This document shows, piece after piece, positions 1-8,648 of a stretch of DNA of 64,000 nt. The stretch is taken from assembly GCF_003337575.1 (NCBI RefSeq), contig NZ_QPJM01000003.1:124001-188000 (forward strand). Reading direction: 5' to 3'. Within the stretch, counting starts at the first letter, position 1. Each line of letters starts with the position of its first letter. This stretch comes from Phyllobacterium bourgognense. Its GTDB lineage: Bacteria; Pseudomonadota; Alphaproteobacteria; Rhizobiales; Rhizobiaceae. The position numbers and the translations under genes are program-made. A model generated the notes under the pieces. That model searched no databases, had not been told where the DNA came from, and was given only the letters and a program-made list of their open reading frames with translations.

Positions 1-126
1 CTCATCGCCGTGCCAACAGCTGCCGCCGTCGGCGTTCTCGTGCGCTTCGTCATCCATCGCTATCAGCAATCCCCGCTCTACACAGGCGAACATCGCAAAA
101 ACGAGAAGACCAAAGAAATCAGATGA
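1..126 (+). CDS. AI-2E family transporter, C-terminal fragment
   Basis: Frame 1 is open from the window edge to a TGA at 124-126 and encodes the last 41 residues of a protein whose beginning lies outside. The tail reads LIAVPTAAAVGVLVRF followed by a basic stretch ending SPLYTGEHRKNEKTKEIR. A hydrophobic helix followed by VRF and SPLYTG resembles the end of AI-2E/PerM-type inner-membrane transporters, a family of eight-helix permeases of varied substrates. It stops 34 bases before the probable hdaA start, and this permease commonly precedes hdaA in related bacteria, so the two may be co-transcribed. The family call rests on a short tail only. Confidence 0.6.
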   Translation, partial: LIAVPTAAAVGVLVRFVIHRYQQSPLYTGEHRKNEKTKEIR

Positions 127-160
127 CAGTGCAGCGTTGCGGGCTGTATTTCATCGCCCC

Positions 161-853
161 ATGACCGATGCAAGTACACCGCGCCAGCTGCCGCTCGATC
201 TCGGCCACGAACCGGGCTATTCCCGTGACGATCTGATCGTGTCTGCATCCAACATGGCTGCGGTGGATATCGTCGATCGCTGGCCGGGCTGGATATCGCC
301 CATCGTTGTGTTGGCCGGTCCAACAGGCTCGGGCAAAACCCATCTTGCCGCGGTCTGGAAAGCAGAATCTGATGCCATCGTTCTCGATGCGCAGAGCATC
401 GGTACCGCATCGGGCGAGAAGGGCCCGTTCCTGATTGACGACATCGGCTCAGGTCCGATCGACGAATCCGGCCTTTTCCACCTGATCAATAGCGTGCGCC
501 AGAGCGGCTCCAGTCTGCTGATGACGTCGCGTAAATGGCCAGCCAACTGGCCTGTGACCTTGCCGGATCTCGCTTCGCGCCTGAAAGCGGCGACGACCGT
601 AGAAATCGGCGAGCCGGACGACACGCTGCTCTCGGGCGTTCTCTACAAGCTCTTCGCTGATCGGCAGATTGCTGTTGATCCCAACGTCATCAACTTTCTC
701 GTCAGCCATATCGAGCGTTCGCTCTCCACGGCCAATCGCATTGTCGAGCGGCTGGACCACGCTGCTCTCGAAAAGAAATCGAGAATCACCCGCGCTCTTG
801 CCGCCAGCGTTGTCACCGCGAGCGATGAGGGGCAGGCGGCCTTCGAGCTTTAA
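161..853 (+). CDS. hdaA: DnaA-related inactivator HdaA (Hda homologue)
   Basis: This 230-residue AAA+ protein is related to DnaA domain III but has no DNA-binding domain. In the Hda/HdaA family it binds the DNA polymerase sliding clamp and stimulates hydrolysis of DnaA-bound ATP, which prevents re-initiation of replication. The N-terminus has QLPLDL, the expected clamp-binding motif. A Walker A motif GPTGSGKTH lies near residue 55 and a Walker B-like FLIDDI near residue 90. The ATG at 161 is chosen because it places the clamp motif close to the N-terminus; a TTG at 137 would add eight residues. It lies directly behind the AI-2E-type permease and converges on the next gene with a one-base gap. 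Confidence 0.88.
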   Translation: MTDASTPRQLPLDLGHEPGYSRDDLIVSASNMAAVDIVDRWPGWISPIVVLAGPTGSGKTHLAAVWKAESDAIVLDAQSIGTASGEKGPFLIDDIGSGPIDESGLFHLINSVRQSGSSLLMTSRKWPANWPVTLPDLASRLKAATTVEIGEPDDTLLSGVLYKLFADRQIAVDPNVINFLVSHIERSLSTANRIVERLDHAALEKKSRITRALAASVVTASDEGQAAFEL

Positions 854-854
854 C

Positions 855-1238
855 TCAACTCTCCTGTTCAGGCAGCAGCGGCGCACCCGGGCGATAGAGG
901 AGGATTGGCCGGATTTCATAAACGGCAGTGGGATTGGCACGGCGCAGGTCGCGTGCGGCTGCGACAGCATCCTTAAGCGTCGGGCATTCCACAACGTAGA
1001 AGCCGAGCAACTGCTCTTTGGTCTCGGCAAAGGGGCCATCGATGATCATGCCGGCATCCTTGCCCCGCAAGGTCACGGCGCGCCCCGTCGGACCAAGCCG
1101 TGCAGCCGGGCCCAAACGTTTTTCGCTCACGAGGCGTTCATTGACCTCGAGCAGTTCGGCCATCAGCGCCGCGTCTTCCTCTTTGGTCCATGATTCGACC
1201 ACTTCCTCCTCGTGATAGGCCAAGATGGCATAGAACAC
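855..1238 (-). CDS. YciI-like (DGPF domain) protein
   Basis: A 127-residue protein of the YciI/DGPF fold. It contains IIDGPFAETKEQLLGFYVVE, the signature of this ferredoxin-like alpha/beta family, and ends in YEIRPIL, also typical. Members are small dimeric proteins, some with dechlorinase-type activity, and many are encoded near ECF sigma factors; none is present here. The start is a GTG at 1238 preceded by a very strong ribosome-binding site (AAGGAGGG), which overrides the lack of an ATG. Its real substrate is unknown. It is convergent with hdaA and leaves 42 bases to the channel gene downstream. Confidence 0.8.
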   Translation of the reverse strand: MFYAILAYHEEEVVESWTKEEDAALMAELLEVNERLVSEKRLGPAARLGPTGRAVTLRGKDAGMIIDGPFAETKEQLLGFYVVECPTLKDAVAAARDLRRANPTAVYEIRPILLYRPGAPLLPEQES

Positions 1239-1280
1239 AGCTTATCCCTCCTTTGTATGTCCCAGTTTCTAAACGGACTC

Positions 1281-2042
1281 TCAACCTTCGCCCTCGTTCT
1301 CGATATTGACGATAGCTCCGCAGGCTTTGCAATGCACAGCATCGGGATCATGCCGGTTGAGTCCACAAGTCGAACATAGATAGCGAACTTTATTTGGCCG
1401 AAACAGCACTTGAGCAAGGCGCAGGAAGAGCGTTACGCCAAAAATCATGATTGACACGGAGATCAATCGGCCGCTCGTCCCCTCAAGCGTGATGTCGCCA
1501 AAACCGGTTGTGGTGAGGGCGGTGACGGTAAAATACAGCGCGTCGGCATAGTTGGCGATCTCGGCATTGGTCCGGTGCTGCGTCTCGTAAACCACGCCTG
1601 TCATGATGAACAGGAACACCAAAAGATTGAGGACGGCGATCAAGGCATCCTCGTGTTGGCGCACAAACGGGAAGTCAGCACGCAGTCGCGCGAGAACCTG
1701 ATAGGTGTGAAGTAACCGAAGGGTGCGAAGGATACGTAGAAATCCGAAACCCTCGCCGGAAAGAGGGGCAAGAAAAGAGAAAACGGCGGCAAAATCCGCA
1801 AGCGTAGAGGGTCGGAAGATTGACCGCATCGTCATCTCGCCGGTCGAAAAGCGGGCTACCAGATCAAGCAAAATGATCAGACCGATACCCGTATCTGCCC
1901 ATTCGACGACCTGGGTCCGTGGAAGAAAGGATGTACCGATCACGAAAAGGACAGTGGCGATATCGAAAGCCAGCAACGCATACCGGAATAGGTGCGCCCT
2001 GTTGGTGTTTCCCTCATACAGCTCCGATATCAACCTGCTCAC
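1281..2042 (-). CDS. Potassium-channel-like ion transporter with zinc-ribbon tail
   Basis: A 253-residue membrane protein of the voltage-gated-like channel fold. Hydrophobic helices are followed by an S4-like segment (FLRILRTLRLLHTYQVLARLR) with regularly spaced arginines, a pore helix and the filter TTTGFGDI, then a last helix. The filter is GFGD rather than the usual GYGD, a tolerated variant. The C-terminus carries CSTCGLNRHDPDAVHCKACG, two CxxC pairs that should bind zinc in the cytoplasm. The GTG at 2042 is preferred because AGGA lies just upstream and the protein then begins VSRLISELYEG; a TTG at 2099 would extend it by 19 residues. Ion selectivity is inferred from the filter only. Confidence 0.82.
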   Translation of the reverse strand: MSRLISELYEGNTNRAHLFRYALLAFDIATVLFVIGTSFLPRTQVVEWADTGIGLIILLDLVARFSTGEMTMRSIFRPSTLADFAAVFSFLAPLSGEGFGFLRILRTLRLLHTYQVLARLRADFPFVRQHEDALIAVLNLLVFLFIMTGVVYETQHRTNAEIANYADALYFTVTALTTTGFGDITLEGTSGRLISVSIMIFGVTLFLRLAQVLFRPNKVRYLCSTCGLNRHDPDAVHCKACGAIVNIENEGEG

Positions 2043-2218
2043 GGCAATCCTGTCATCGCATCCAACCTGGTGAAACCATAAGGCAGAATTCGTTTGCAAA
2101 TACCATCAAACGAAAATTTTGCGAACAGAGGAGATGAAGGGTCAGTTTGCGCGTAAGGATAGACGCGCAAACTTGATTGCCGTTTGCATGCGGAGGCTTT
2201 GTCGTCCTCCCTGCCGGA

Positions 2219-3067
2219 TCAGGTGACCAGTTGCCCGGCGCGTACCGCAATTCTCTCGTAAACGTCACGGACAGGGTCACGCCAGTGAACAAAGGGAGAC
2301 GCCCCGAGGAGAAGAAGAGCCTTCAGATGCTGTCGGCCGCCTTCATAGCCTACGACTGGCGCAAAAGGCGTCATGGCAGGACGCCGACCGTCTGCTGGAT
2401 AGAGACGATCATACTCAGCGAAGTTCGTGAAATTCTCGTGATTGTTTGCCCTGAAAAGGAATGTCTCGGCTGGAGCACCGTCGGCCAGGATCACTTCATG
2501 GGTGTCGAGCACGATCTGGAAATACTCGATGTTTTCCTGCCCTGCGGGAAGGGCGGGCACGATCGAAATCCCGTTAACAAGCTCCTTCACACGGATGAGG
2601 ACGCCATCGATGAACAGAGCGTGGTCGGGAGACAGATAGAGATCCTTGTGCGGCGTCCGCTGGTCGAGAGCCTGGCGTGAGACACGAATTGGCATCACGT
2701 TTTCAGGCCAGGATGAGCCGCTCGTCTTGTAAAGGCGGCGACCGATCCATTTGATTGCCAGGGTTTCTCCGCGCACGGTTTCAACAAGATCACCGATTCC
2801 GAGCTCCTCGATGGGCGTCTCGCCTGTCGGGGTCATGATCGAGGTGCCCCGCAGGAAACAATTATTACCACCGCCGCCGCCCTTGGAATTGCCATTACCG
2901 CCGCCAGGTTTTCCCCACCATTTGCCCTTGGCTTGAGCGGGCAGCGAAGGAATAATCATCGCCGCGGCGCTCGCGGCTGCGACTCTGGCGCCGATGGCGA
3001 AAGTCAGGCCGAGGAAGTGACGTCTCGCCCGGCTGGGTGGTACGTGCCGCTCTGAATTTGTTGCCAT
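2219..3067 (-). CDS. Exported Hint-domain (hedgehog/intein-like) protein
   Basis: A 282-residue protein. The N-terminus has ARRHFLGL and a hydrophobic stretch ending PAQA, a likely twin-arginine export signal. A Gly/Asn-rich linker (about residues 50-68) leads straight to NNCFLRGT, where the Cys is the expected first residue of a Hint autoprocessing domain. Later Hint motifs are visible: a TPTGETPIEELGIGDLV segment and LSPDHALFIDG. Hint domains rearrange the peptide bond before their Cys1, so a released N-terminal piece or a lipid/protein adduct is possible. Bacterial Hint_2 proteins are often toxin or adhesin related, but no partner gene is adjacent. The start is supported by GAGAGGGATGGGAAT just upstream. 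Confidence 0.78.
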   Translation of the reverse strand: MATNSERHVPPSRARRHFLGLTFAIGARVAAASAAAMIIPSLPAQAKGKWWGKPGGGNGNSKGGGGGNNCFLRGTSIMTPTGETPIEELGIGDLVETVRGETLAIKWIGRRLYKTSGSSWPENVMPIRVSRQALDQRTPHKDLYLSPDHALFIDGVLIRVKELVNGISIVPALPAGQENIEYFQIVLDTHEVILADGAPAETFLFRANNHENFTNFAEYDRLYPADGRRPAMTPFAPVVGYEGGRQHLKALLLLGASPFVHWRDPVRDVYERIAVRAGQLVT

Positions 3068-3406
3068 ATTCCCATCCCTCTCGATCTATTTCATTCAAGA
3101 TTGCTGACGGTTCATCTTACCTCACCCCGCAACGTAGAAGGCGTCGGACTTCGTGCTTGTTGGCTGCTGAAATTGGCGTAGTTACATCGTCGAAAGGCGT
3201 AGATCCGGGGAGAGGTGCTACCTCTTATGGAGGAGAGGTCGTACTTCATCTTGCCAGCCGTAGCATCATGGCAAATAACGTTGATAATCATCAGCTGTCA
3301 GGCGTGTTACAGTTACGTACTTGTTCATCATGGATGCACAATTCAGGATCGCCGGATACGGCTGTTTCCGGCAGTAGGTGTGGCACTGGGGAAAGTGGAG
3401 CAGATC
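3068..3406. other. Intergenic region between divergent genes
   Basis: A 339-base gap between the leftward Hint protein and the rightward HdeD-like gene. Reading frames cross it but none has a convincing ribosome-binding site or protein-like composition. It presumably holds both promoters. The last part supplies GGAG just upstream of the ATG at 3407. Confidence 0.6.
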
Positions 3407-3988
3407 ATGGCGATGTCATTGGATGCGGCTGCAGAGGTTTTCCGTGCGGCCATGCGGGAAACGGTGAAGCGGTACTCCTTGTGGTACCTCATTCAAGGTG
3501 TACTGCTCGTCGCAGCAGGAGCACTTGCTATCATTTATCCCATTGTCTCGTCGGTAGCCGTCATCGTCCTGTTGGGCTGGCTATTGATCATCAGTGGCGT
3601 TGCGCAGGGCATCAGTCTTCTCGGAGCGCGGCATGTGCCGCACTTTTGGCTGCAACTCGTTTCCGTCATCCTCGCGTTCCTTATTGGCTTCCTCTTCCTG
3701 CGTGATCCGGCGCAGGGCCTGCTGACGGTCACGCTCCTCCTGATCGTGTTCTTCATGATCGAAGGCATCTCAAAGATCGTCTTTGCGCTAACGATCCGTC
3801 CATTTCCCTATTGGGGCTGGGTGCTGGCCAGCGGGCTGGTCGGTGTCCTGCTCTCTCTGGTGCTTTGGGCAAGCCTGCCGGTCACGGCGCTATGGCTCGT
3901 CGGATTGCTGCTCGGAATTGAACTGATCAGCGTTGGCGGCGCGCTTGCACGACTTGCCTGGCACGTGCGGCGAAGCCCGACGACTTGA
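3407..3988 (+). CDS. HdeD family membrane protein
   Basis: A 193-residue inner-membrane protein with six predicted hydrophobic segments of similar length arranged in pairs, as in HdeD/DUF308. It contains the typical LIQGVLLVAAGALAIIYP first helix and a WLLIISGVAQ second helix. E. coli HdeD contributes to acid tolerance at high cell density, but in alphaproteobacteria the role is unproven. The ATG at 3407 is used since GGAG lies 8 bases upstream; a longer frame from 3215 would add 64 residues of poor composition. It is monocistronic; an imperfect hairpin follows at 4002-4026. Confidence 0.85.
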   Translation: MAMSLDAAAEVFRAAMRETVKRYSLWYLIQGVLLVAAGALAIIYPIVSSVAVIVLLGWLLIISGVAQGISLLGARHVPHFWLQLVSVILAFLIGFLFLRDPAQGLLTVTLLLIVFFMIEGISKIVFALTIRPFPYWGWVLASGLVGVLLSLVLWASLPVTALWLVGLLLGIELISVGGALARLAWHVRRSPTT

Positions 3989-4001
3989 GGCGACGCAAGT
4001 T

Positions 4002-4026
4002 CCCACCACCCTTTAACGGTGGCGGG
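4002..4026 (+). terminator. Possible terminator hairpin after the HdeD-like gene
   Basis: CCCACCACC at 4002-4010 pairs with GGTGGCGGG at 4018-4026 with one mismatch and a 7-base loop. There is no run of T after it, so intrinsic termination is uncertain. Confidence 0.35.
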
Positions 4027-4137
4027 CAAAGCTTCAGCATTCTCTCATCGATTTTCTGCGAGACGAAGCCACTCGATAAAGTGTATTAACAACTTTCGCG
4101 CCACTATGCGCTCTCGCTCCAGGCAACAGAGTTATAT

Positions 4138-5136
4138 ATGTCCGATGTCCCGCTGCTCGAGTCCGCCGTCATTGCCCGCTTGAAAGCGGAGCTGCAGGCT
4201 AAAGAATCTATAATCCGCGATCAGGCTACTGCACTGGAACACAGTCGCAAAATCTTCGCGCGGGCCTCGGTGGCTGCCCGGATTGGTGTGTGGGAGTGCA
4301 GCCTTCCCGATGAGACATTGCATTGGACCGATGTGGTCTATGACATCTTTGATCTGCCGCGCGGGTCCAACCTTCATCGAAACGAGATCGTGGAATGCTA
4401 TGCGGAGAACACTGCGAAAGAACTCCAGCGACGCCGCAAAAGAGCAATAGAAGATCGCAGCGGCTTCGAGATGGATGCCGAAATCATAACGGTGCAAGGC
4501 AATCGCCGCTGGATACGAATTACTGCCACTGTCGAATCCGAAAATGGCGTACCTGTTCGCATTTTTGGCATGAAACAGGACATCACCGAGCAAAAGATTT
4601 TGTTGGACCGCACGCGATATCTGGCCGACTTCGACCTTTTGACCGGACTGGCCAACCGCAGCCAGTTCCAGATGAGACTTGCAGATTTGTGCGAACTCGA
4701 TGCCGGCGAAAATCCGGGCGGCGCATTGCTGCTGATCGATCTCGACGGTTTCAAAAGTATCAACGACAGTCTGGGGCACCCCGTCGGCGATGAGTGTCTG
4801 AAAGAGGTTGCCAATCGCCTCCTTGCTTTATGTCATGGGACCGAGGTTGTGGCCCGAATTGGCGGCGACGAATTCGCCATTCTGCTAGGATCCCAATTCG
4901 GCGAGGATGCGATTACAGACCTTGCGCAGCAGATCGTCGGTTCTCTGAGTAAACCTTTGGAGTTTTTCGGTCAGTCACCGAAGCTTGGGGCGTCGGTGGG
5001 TATAGCGCTTATCGATGACTGTGTCCCGTCCGTCGTGAAGAATGCCGATACCGCCCTTTATGCTGCAAAAGCTGCGGGACGGAACACCTTTCGGGTTTTC
5101 TGTCCGACGGGAACTCTCGACGAAGAAGCTGCCTGA
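4138..5136 (+). CDS. PAS-GGDEF diguanylate cyclase
   Basis: A 332-residue soluble protein with a short N-terminal helix (residues 5-40, coiled-coil-like), a PAS/PAC sensory domain (about 45-150, ending DITEQK) and a GGDEF domain (about 160-325). The catalytic motif GGDEF is at residues 242-246 and the segment DLLTGLANR marks the domain entry, so it should make cyclic di-GMP from two GTP. The RxxD product-inhibition site expected five residues before GGDEF is absent (the segment reads HGTEVVARI), so feedback control may be weak. No EAL domain is present. It stands alone between the HdeD-like gene and a convergent glutathione transferase. The signal sensed by the PAS domain is unknown. Confidence 0.9.
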   Translation: MSDVPLLESAVIARLKAELQAKESIIRDQATALEHSRKIFARASVAARIGVWECSLPDETLHWTDVVYDIFDLPRGSNLHRNEIVECYAENTAKELQRRRKRAIEDRSGFEMDAEIITVQGNRRWIRITATVESENGVPVRIFGMKQDITEQKILLDRTRYLADFDLLTGLANRSQFQMRLADLCELDAGENPGGALLLIDLDGFKSINDSLGHPVGDECLKEVANRLLALCHGTEVVARIGGDEFAILLGSQFGEDAITDLAQQIVGSLSKPLEFFGQSPKLGASVGIALIDDCVPSVVKNADTALYAAKAAGRNTFRVFCPTGTLDEEAA

Positions 5137-5216
5137 ATCGCCGGCAGGCAAGCCAATGCTGCCGGCATCGAGATACAGTTTGCCAACGCCGCGCAAACTC
5201 TGGTTTTAGCAGGCGG

Positions 5217-6089
5217 TCATTTGGCAGCCAATTTGTCCTGGGTCTTCATTTCGAAGTCGCTGGCATCGTGACGCTCACGCAACTGGGTCGAAAGTTCACC
5301 GGAGGTGCGATTGACCATCCGGCCGCGCCGGACTGCCGGGCGTTCTTCAATCTGGTTGGCCCAACGCAACACGTTCTTGTATTCCTGCACTTGCAGGAAT
5401 TCCGCGGCGTCGTATTGCCGGCCCTTGACCAGTCCGCCATACCACGGCCAGACTGCAATATCGGCAATGGTGTATTCGCTGCCTCCCAGATATTCGCTTT
5501 CCGCAAGGCGACGGTCGAGCACATCGAGCTGACGTTTGGTTTCCATGGCAAAACGGTCGATCGCATATTCGATCTTGGTCGGCGCGTAGGCGTAGAAATG
5601 GCCGAACCCGCCTCCCAGATAGGGTGCGCTACCCATCTGCCAAAACAGCCATGACAGGCATTCGGCGCGCGCCGCTGTTTCCGTCGGAAGAAACGCACCG
5701 AATTTCTCGGCGAGATAAACGAGGATAGAACCGGACTCGAAAACCCGGATGGGCTTCGGGCCACTGCGATCCACCAGAGCGGGTATTTTCGAGTTTGGAT
5801 TGACCGCGACAAAACCGCTACCGAACTGGTCACCATCATTGATATTGATCAACCAGGCGTCGTACTCCGCGCCATCGTGGCCAAGCGCCAGAAGCTCTTC
5901 GAGCATGATGGTAACCTTCACACCATTCGGCGTACCTTGAGAATAGAGCTGAAGCGGATGGCGGCCGATAGGCAGCTCCTTGTCATGTGTCGGCCCGGCG
6001 ATCGGCCGGTTGATGTTTGCGAAGCGACCGCCGCTCTCTTTGTCCCAGATCCAGACCTTCGGCGGCGTATAGTCGTTCGTAGCACTCAT
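5217..6089 (-). CDS. yghU: YghU-type glutathione S-transferase (disulfide-bond oxidoreductase)
   Basis: A 290-residue glutathione transferase of the Nu/YghU class. The thioredoxin-like domain (about residues 40-130) contains LYSQGTPNGVKVTIMLEEL, where TPNGVK is the YghU-class motif that replaces the usual catalytic Ser/Tyr, and NPNSKIPALVD. The helical domain follows (LFWQMGSAPYLGGGFGHF, then YTIADIAVWPW). The E. coli enzyme binds two glutathiones and reduces disulfides and peroxides. The ATG at 6089 has GGAG seven bases upstream and gives the N-terminus MSATNDYTPPKVW; a TTG two codons earlier is possible. It is convergent with the cyclase gene and has no obvious partner. Confidence 0.9.
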   Translation of the reverse strand: MSATNDYTPPKVWIWDKESGGRFANINRPIAGPTHDKELPIGRHPLQLYSQGTPNGVKVTIMLEELLALGHDGAEYDAWLININDGDQFGSGFVAVNPNSKIPALVDRSGPKPIRVFESGSILVYLAEKFGAFLPTETAARAECLSWLFWQMGSAPYLGGGFGHFYAYAPTKIEYAIDRFAMETKRQLDVLDRRLAESEYLGGSEYTIADIAVWPWYGGLVKGRQYDAAEFLQVQEYKNVLRWANQIEERPAVRRGRMVNRTSGELSTQLRERHDASDFEMKTQDKLAAK

Positions 6090-6366
6090 TTGCAAACTCC
6101 GGGATTCGATAGTGAATTGCGTTTGACCATCGATCTAACCTTCTCGTTGACGATGACCAGATCAAAAGGTCAATTTTTGTGGTTCCTGACTTCACTTTTC
6201 TGTCAAGTCGCCATCTGGGGACAAAGGAGCCGATCTTTGAACGGGGACTTTTGGTGCCACATGTTGCCTTTGCAAACCATTCGTTTCGGTTTTCTGCTTT
6301 TTTCGTGTCTTGAGCTATTGCTTTCCGATCACGAAGACTCTAGGGACAGCAGCGTCAAACAAAGGA

Positions 6367-6443
<77 letters not shown>

Positions 6444-6518
6444 ATTCCCAAGCAAATGCTGCTGGAACTGAATTGAAGCCTGTAATATATCGGGATTGCA
6501 GACAAAGGAATCTCTTCA

Positions 6519-6824
6519 ATGGCAGCACGCATCTACCGCCCGGCAAAAACCGCAATGCAATCCGGCAAGGCCAAGACCGGGACCTGGACGCTTGACTTCG
6601 AGCCGGAGCAGCCGCGCAAGATTGAACCGCTGATGGGTTATACGTCATCGCGCGACATGAAGAGCCAGATCCGCCTGACTTTCGAGACGAAGGAAGAGGC
6701 GATCGCCTACGCGCAGAAAAATGCCATCGACTATGTCGTGCAGGAGCCCAAGGAAACACGCCGGCGTATCGTGTCTTATTCGGAAAATTTCCGCTTTGAC
6801 CGCAAGCAGCCCTGGACACACTAG
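6519..6824 (+). CDS. NDUFS4-like ETC complex I subunit
   Basis: A 101-residue protein of the NDUFS4 (18 kDa complex I subunit) family, which is common in alphaproteobacteria and mitochondria. Family signatures are MAARIYRPAKTAMQSG at the start, a WTLDFEPE segment, the MGYTSSRDMKSQIRLTF core and a C-terminus ending FRFDRKQPWTH. NDUFS4 sits on the peripheral arm of NADH:ubiquinone oxidoreductase and stabilises the NADH module. The length equals the family core without a mitochondrial targeting sequence. It lies alone between two tRNA genes, away from the nuo operon, as it does in many related genomes. Confidence 0.92.
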   Translation: MAARIYRPAKTAMQSGKAKTGTWTLDFEPEQPRKIEPLMGYTSSRDMKSQIRLTFETKEEAIAYAQKNAIDYVVQEPKETRRRIVSYSENFRFDRKQPWTH

Positions 6825-6878
6825 AATAGCGTTTTTCGATTTTTCCCGGGAAGATTGCTTTCCGCAGGAACTCATATT

Positions 6879-6955
6879 GGTCCCGTAGCTCAGCTGGATA
6901 GAGCACCGGCCTTCTAAGCCGACGGTCACTGGTTCGAATCCAGTCGGGATCGCCA
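6879..6955 (+). tRNA. tRNA-Arg (TCT)
   Basis: Acceptor stem GGTCCCG pairs with CGGGATC (one G-T pair). The D-arm is AGCTCAGCTGGATAGAGC, the anticodon loop is CTTCTAA with anticodon TCT, the T-arm has GGTTCGAATCC and CCA is encoded at 6953-6955. It reads AGA/AGG codons. A short weak hairpin (ACTCGG/CCGAGT, 6979-6996) follows. Confidence 0.95.
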
Positions 6956-7207
6956 CTTTTCAATAACTTATCTGGTAGACTCGGCTGTATCCGAGTTTGG
7001 ACTTTTCACCGCTATTTGTTCCGATCCCTGATGCGGCGACGGCATCCAGAAACCACAGCGCCATGCACAAGGGCCTCGCGCCCAGGTTCAACTGCTCGGT
7101 GCGGATCAAAGCAGTTTGGCCTTAGCGCGACGCCTTATTAGGCATTTAGCGGGCGGAACATTCCCTTACGGTAAGCAGTTAAGAGCTCATTATAGGGAGA
7201 CATTGAT

Positions 7208-7348
7208 ATGGGTGATCCAATACCTACTCCAGAGCCGGAACCGGCCCCGCCACTGCCGGACGATCCGCCTATTCCCAATCCTGAGCCGGGGCCAGTTCCG
7301 CCGTTAACGTTGAGCCCACCAATTCAATTGCCGGATGAAACCAAGTAG
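7208..7348 (+). CDS. Proline-rich small protein (46 aa)
   Basis: ATG at 7208 to TAG at 7346-7348 encodes 46 residues, roughly 40% proline and strongly acidic, beginning MGDPIPTPEPEPAPPLPDD. GGGAG sits nine bases upstream (7195-7199), well placed for translation. Proline at every second or third position (PxPxP) predicts an extended polyproline-II chain, not a folded domain. There is no signal peptide or membrane helix. The function is unknown. It lies alone downstream of tRNA-Arg and faces the epimerase gene. Low sequence complexity means the frame could be a coincidence of GC-rich sequence, but the ribosome-binding site argues for a real gene. Confidence 0.55.
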   Translation: MGDPIPTPEPEPAPPLPDDPPIPNPEPGPVPPLTLSPPIQLPDETK

Positions 7349-7362
7349 TTCGATATATGGTG

Positions 7363-8406
7363 TCAGCGAAAATCGCGTGGCAACAACAAGAATGGATATC
7401 TTGCTGCAAGAGATGATATCGCCCGCTGAGCTGAAGTTACCGTTGTTGACACCTCCTCTATTCGCCGCATTGAATCATCCACGGCCTCCCAGCCCGTGGA
7501 CTGAAGTTTGGCCGAGCTGGCAACAAGATCCTTGTACAGTCTTTGCTTGCGATCGGTTTGTGCGGTCATCTTTGCGGCGATGCTCAAAAACGCTTCCGGG
7601 ACGGAAAACAATCGGGGACTGTGGCCCATCCCGCGGCGCATGGCCGCCACGATTTCCCCCAACCTCAGAGGTGAGTTGTCCGCAACGATGAAAGTTTCGC
7701 CATCCGTCTTCGGCTCTTGCAGACTATGGAAGATCGCCGCGCAAAGCGCGCCGAGGTCAAGCAGCGACCTTTTGCCAGGCAGCGACTTCAGGGGCAGGGG
7801 GATGGGCAATGCAGCAAGCCGCGTGAGCTTGGCAAGGTTGCCGGTAGCGTTCGGGCCGTAGACCAGAACTGGCCGGAGGATCGTATAATTCCGGCGGGGC
7901 ATAGCAGCGGCAATTTCGACCTCTGCGGCGAGTTTTGCCCGCCCGTAGTCATCTGTTGGCTGCGGCGGGTCGCTTTCCCGCAAGACACCGTCGAATACGC
8001 TGCCACACTGCGCCCGGATCGATGATGTGAAGACGAATTTGCCGCTGATCTTTTTATGCGCAGCCGTGGCCAGTCTGCCTGTCAGCAGACAATTGGCGGC
8101 ATAATATTCTTCGGCTGATACTGCTCGCTTGGCGTGATGGATGGCGGCCAGATGGACGACATGGTCGACGTTCTCCAGGATATTTTCGAAGGCACTTGCA
8201 GGCTCGTCCGTATAAGGCAGACGGACGTACGGGGAACCGCCACCTGATGGTTCTCGCGACGTGCAAATCACCCGGTTGCCTGCCGCCTCAAGCTGTTTGA
8301 CAAGTTCAGTACCGATAAACCCCGATGCCCCCGTAACGAGTACTACGTTTTGGCGCTTCCGGGTCGAGACGCCGCCGAATTCCTCACCCACTGGGTTTTC
8401 CAACAC
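7363..8406 (-). CDS. NAD-dependent epimerase/dehydratase (extended SDR)
   Basis: A 347-residue extended short-chain dehydrogenase. It shows the nucleotide-binding motif TGASGFIGTELVKQL near the N-terminus, HVVHLAA, a FTSSIRAQ strand, and the catalytic pair in DDYGRAKLAAE (YxxxK), then RPVLVYGP. Such enzymes interconvert nucleotide sugars, for example UDP-glucose and UDP-galactose, and the family resembles surface-polysaccharide epimerases. The GTG at 8406 is preferred because AAGAGG lies six bases upstream; a GTG at 8454 would add 16 residues. The next gene upstream on the same strand is an FkbM methyltransferase 242 bases away, so a shared glycan role is possible but unproven. The substrate cannot be told from sequence. 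Confidence 0.85.
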   Translation of the reverse strand: MLENPVGEEFGGVSTRKRQNVVLVTGASGFIGTELVKQLEAAGNRVICTSREPSGGGSPYVRLPYTDEPASAFENILENVDHVVHLAAIHHAKRAVSAEEYYAANCLLTGRLATAAHKKISGKFVFTSSIRAQCGSVFDGVLRESDPPQPTDDYGRAKLAAEVEIAAAMPRRNYTILRPVLVYGPNATGNLAKLTRLAALPIPLPLKSLPGKRSLLDLGALCAAIFHSLQEPKTDGETFIVADNSPLRLGEIVAAMRRGMGHSPRLFSVPEAFLSIAAKMTAQTDRKQRLYKDLVASSAKLQSTGWEAVDDSMRRIEEVSTTVTSAQRAISSLAARYPFLLLPRDFR

Positions 8407-8648
8407 GGGAGACCTCTTATCCTGACGGATGCGAAGCGGGCGGTGCCAGCGCACAAACGCGCATCATTGCATTCGGTGCCGCACTATAAAAAATGGGAGT
8501 GACTGGAACGGCGAGTCAGAAACGATTAAGCGGTCGCTTTGTTCCCGCTATTGCGGCTCGTAATGGGGGGACCTGTCGCCTTCCCCGGAAAGGGCAGTCA
8601 ACGCCCCGGCCTTCGGGATTAGCCAGAATTCATCGCCCTCGATTGTGC

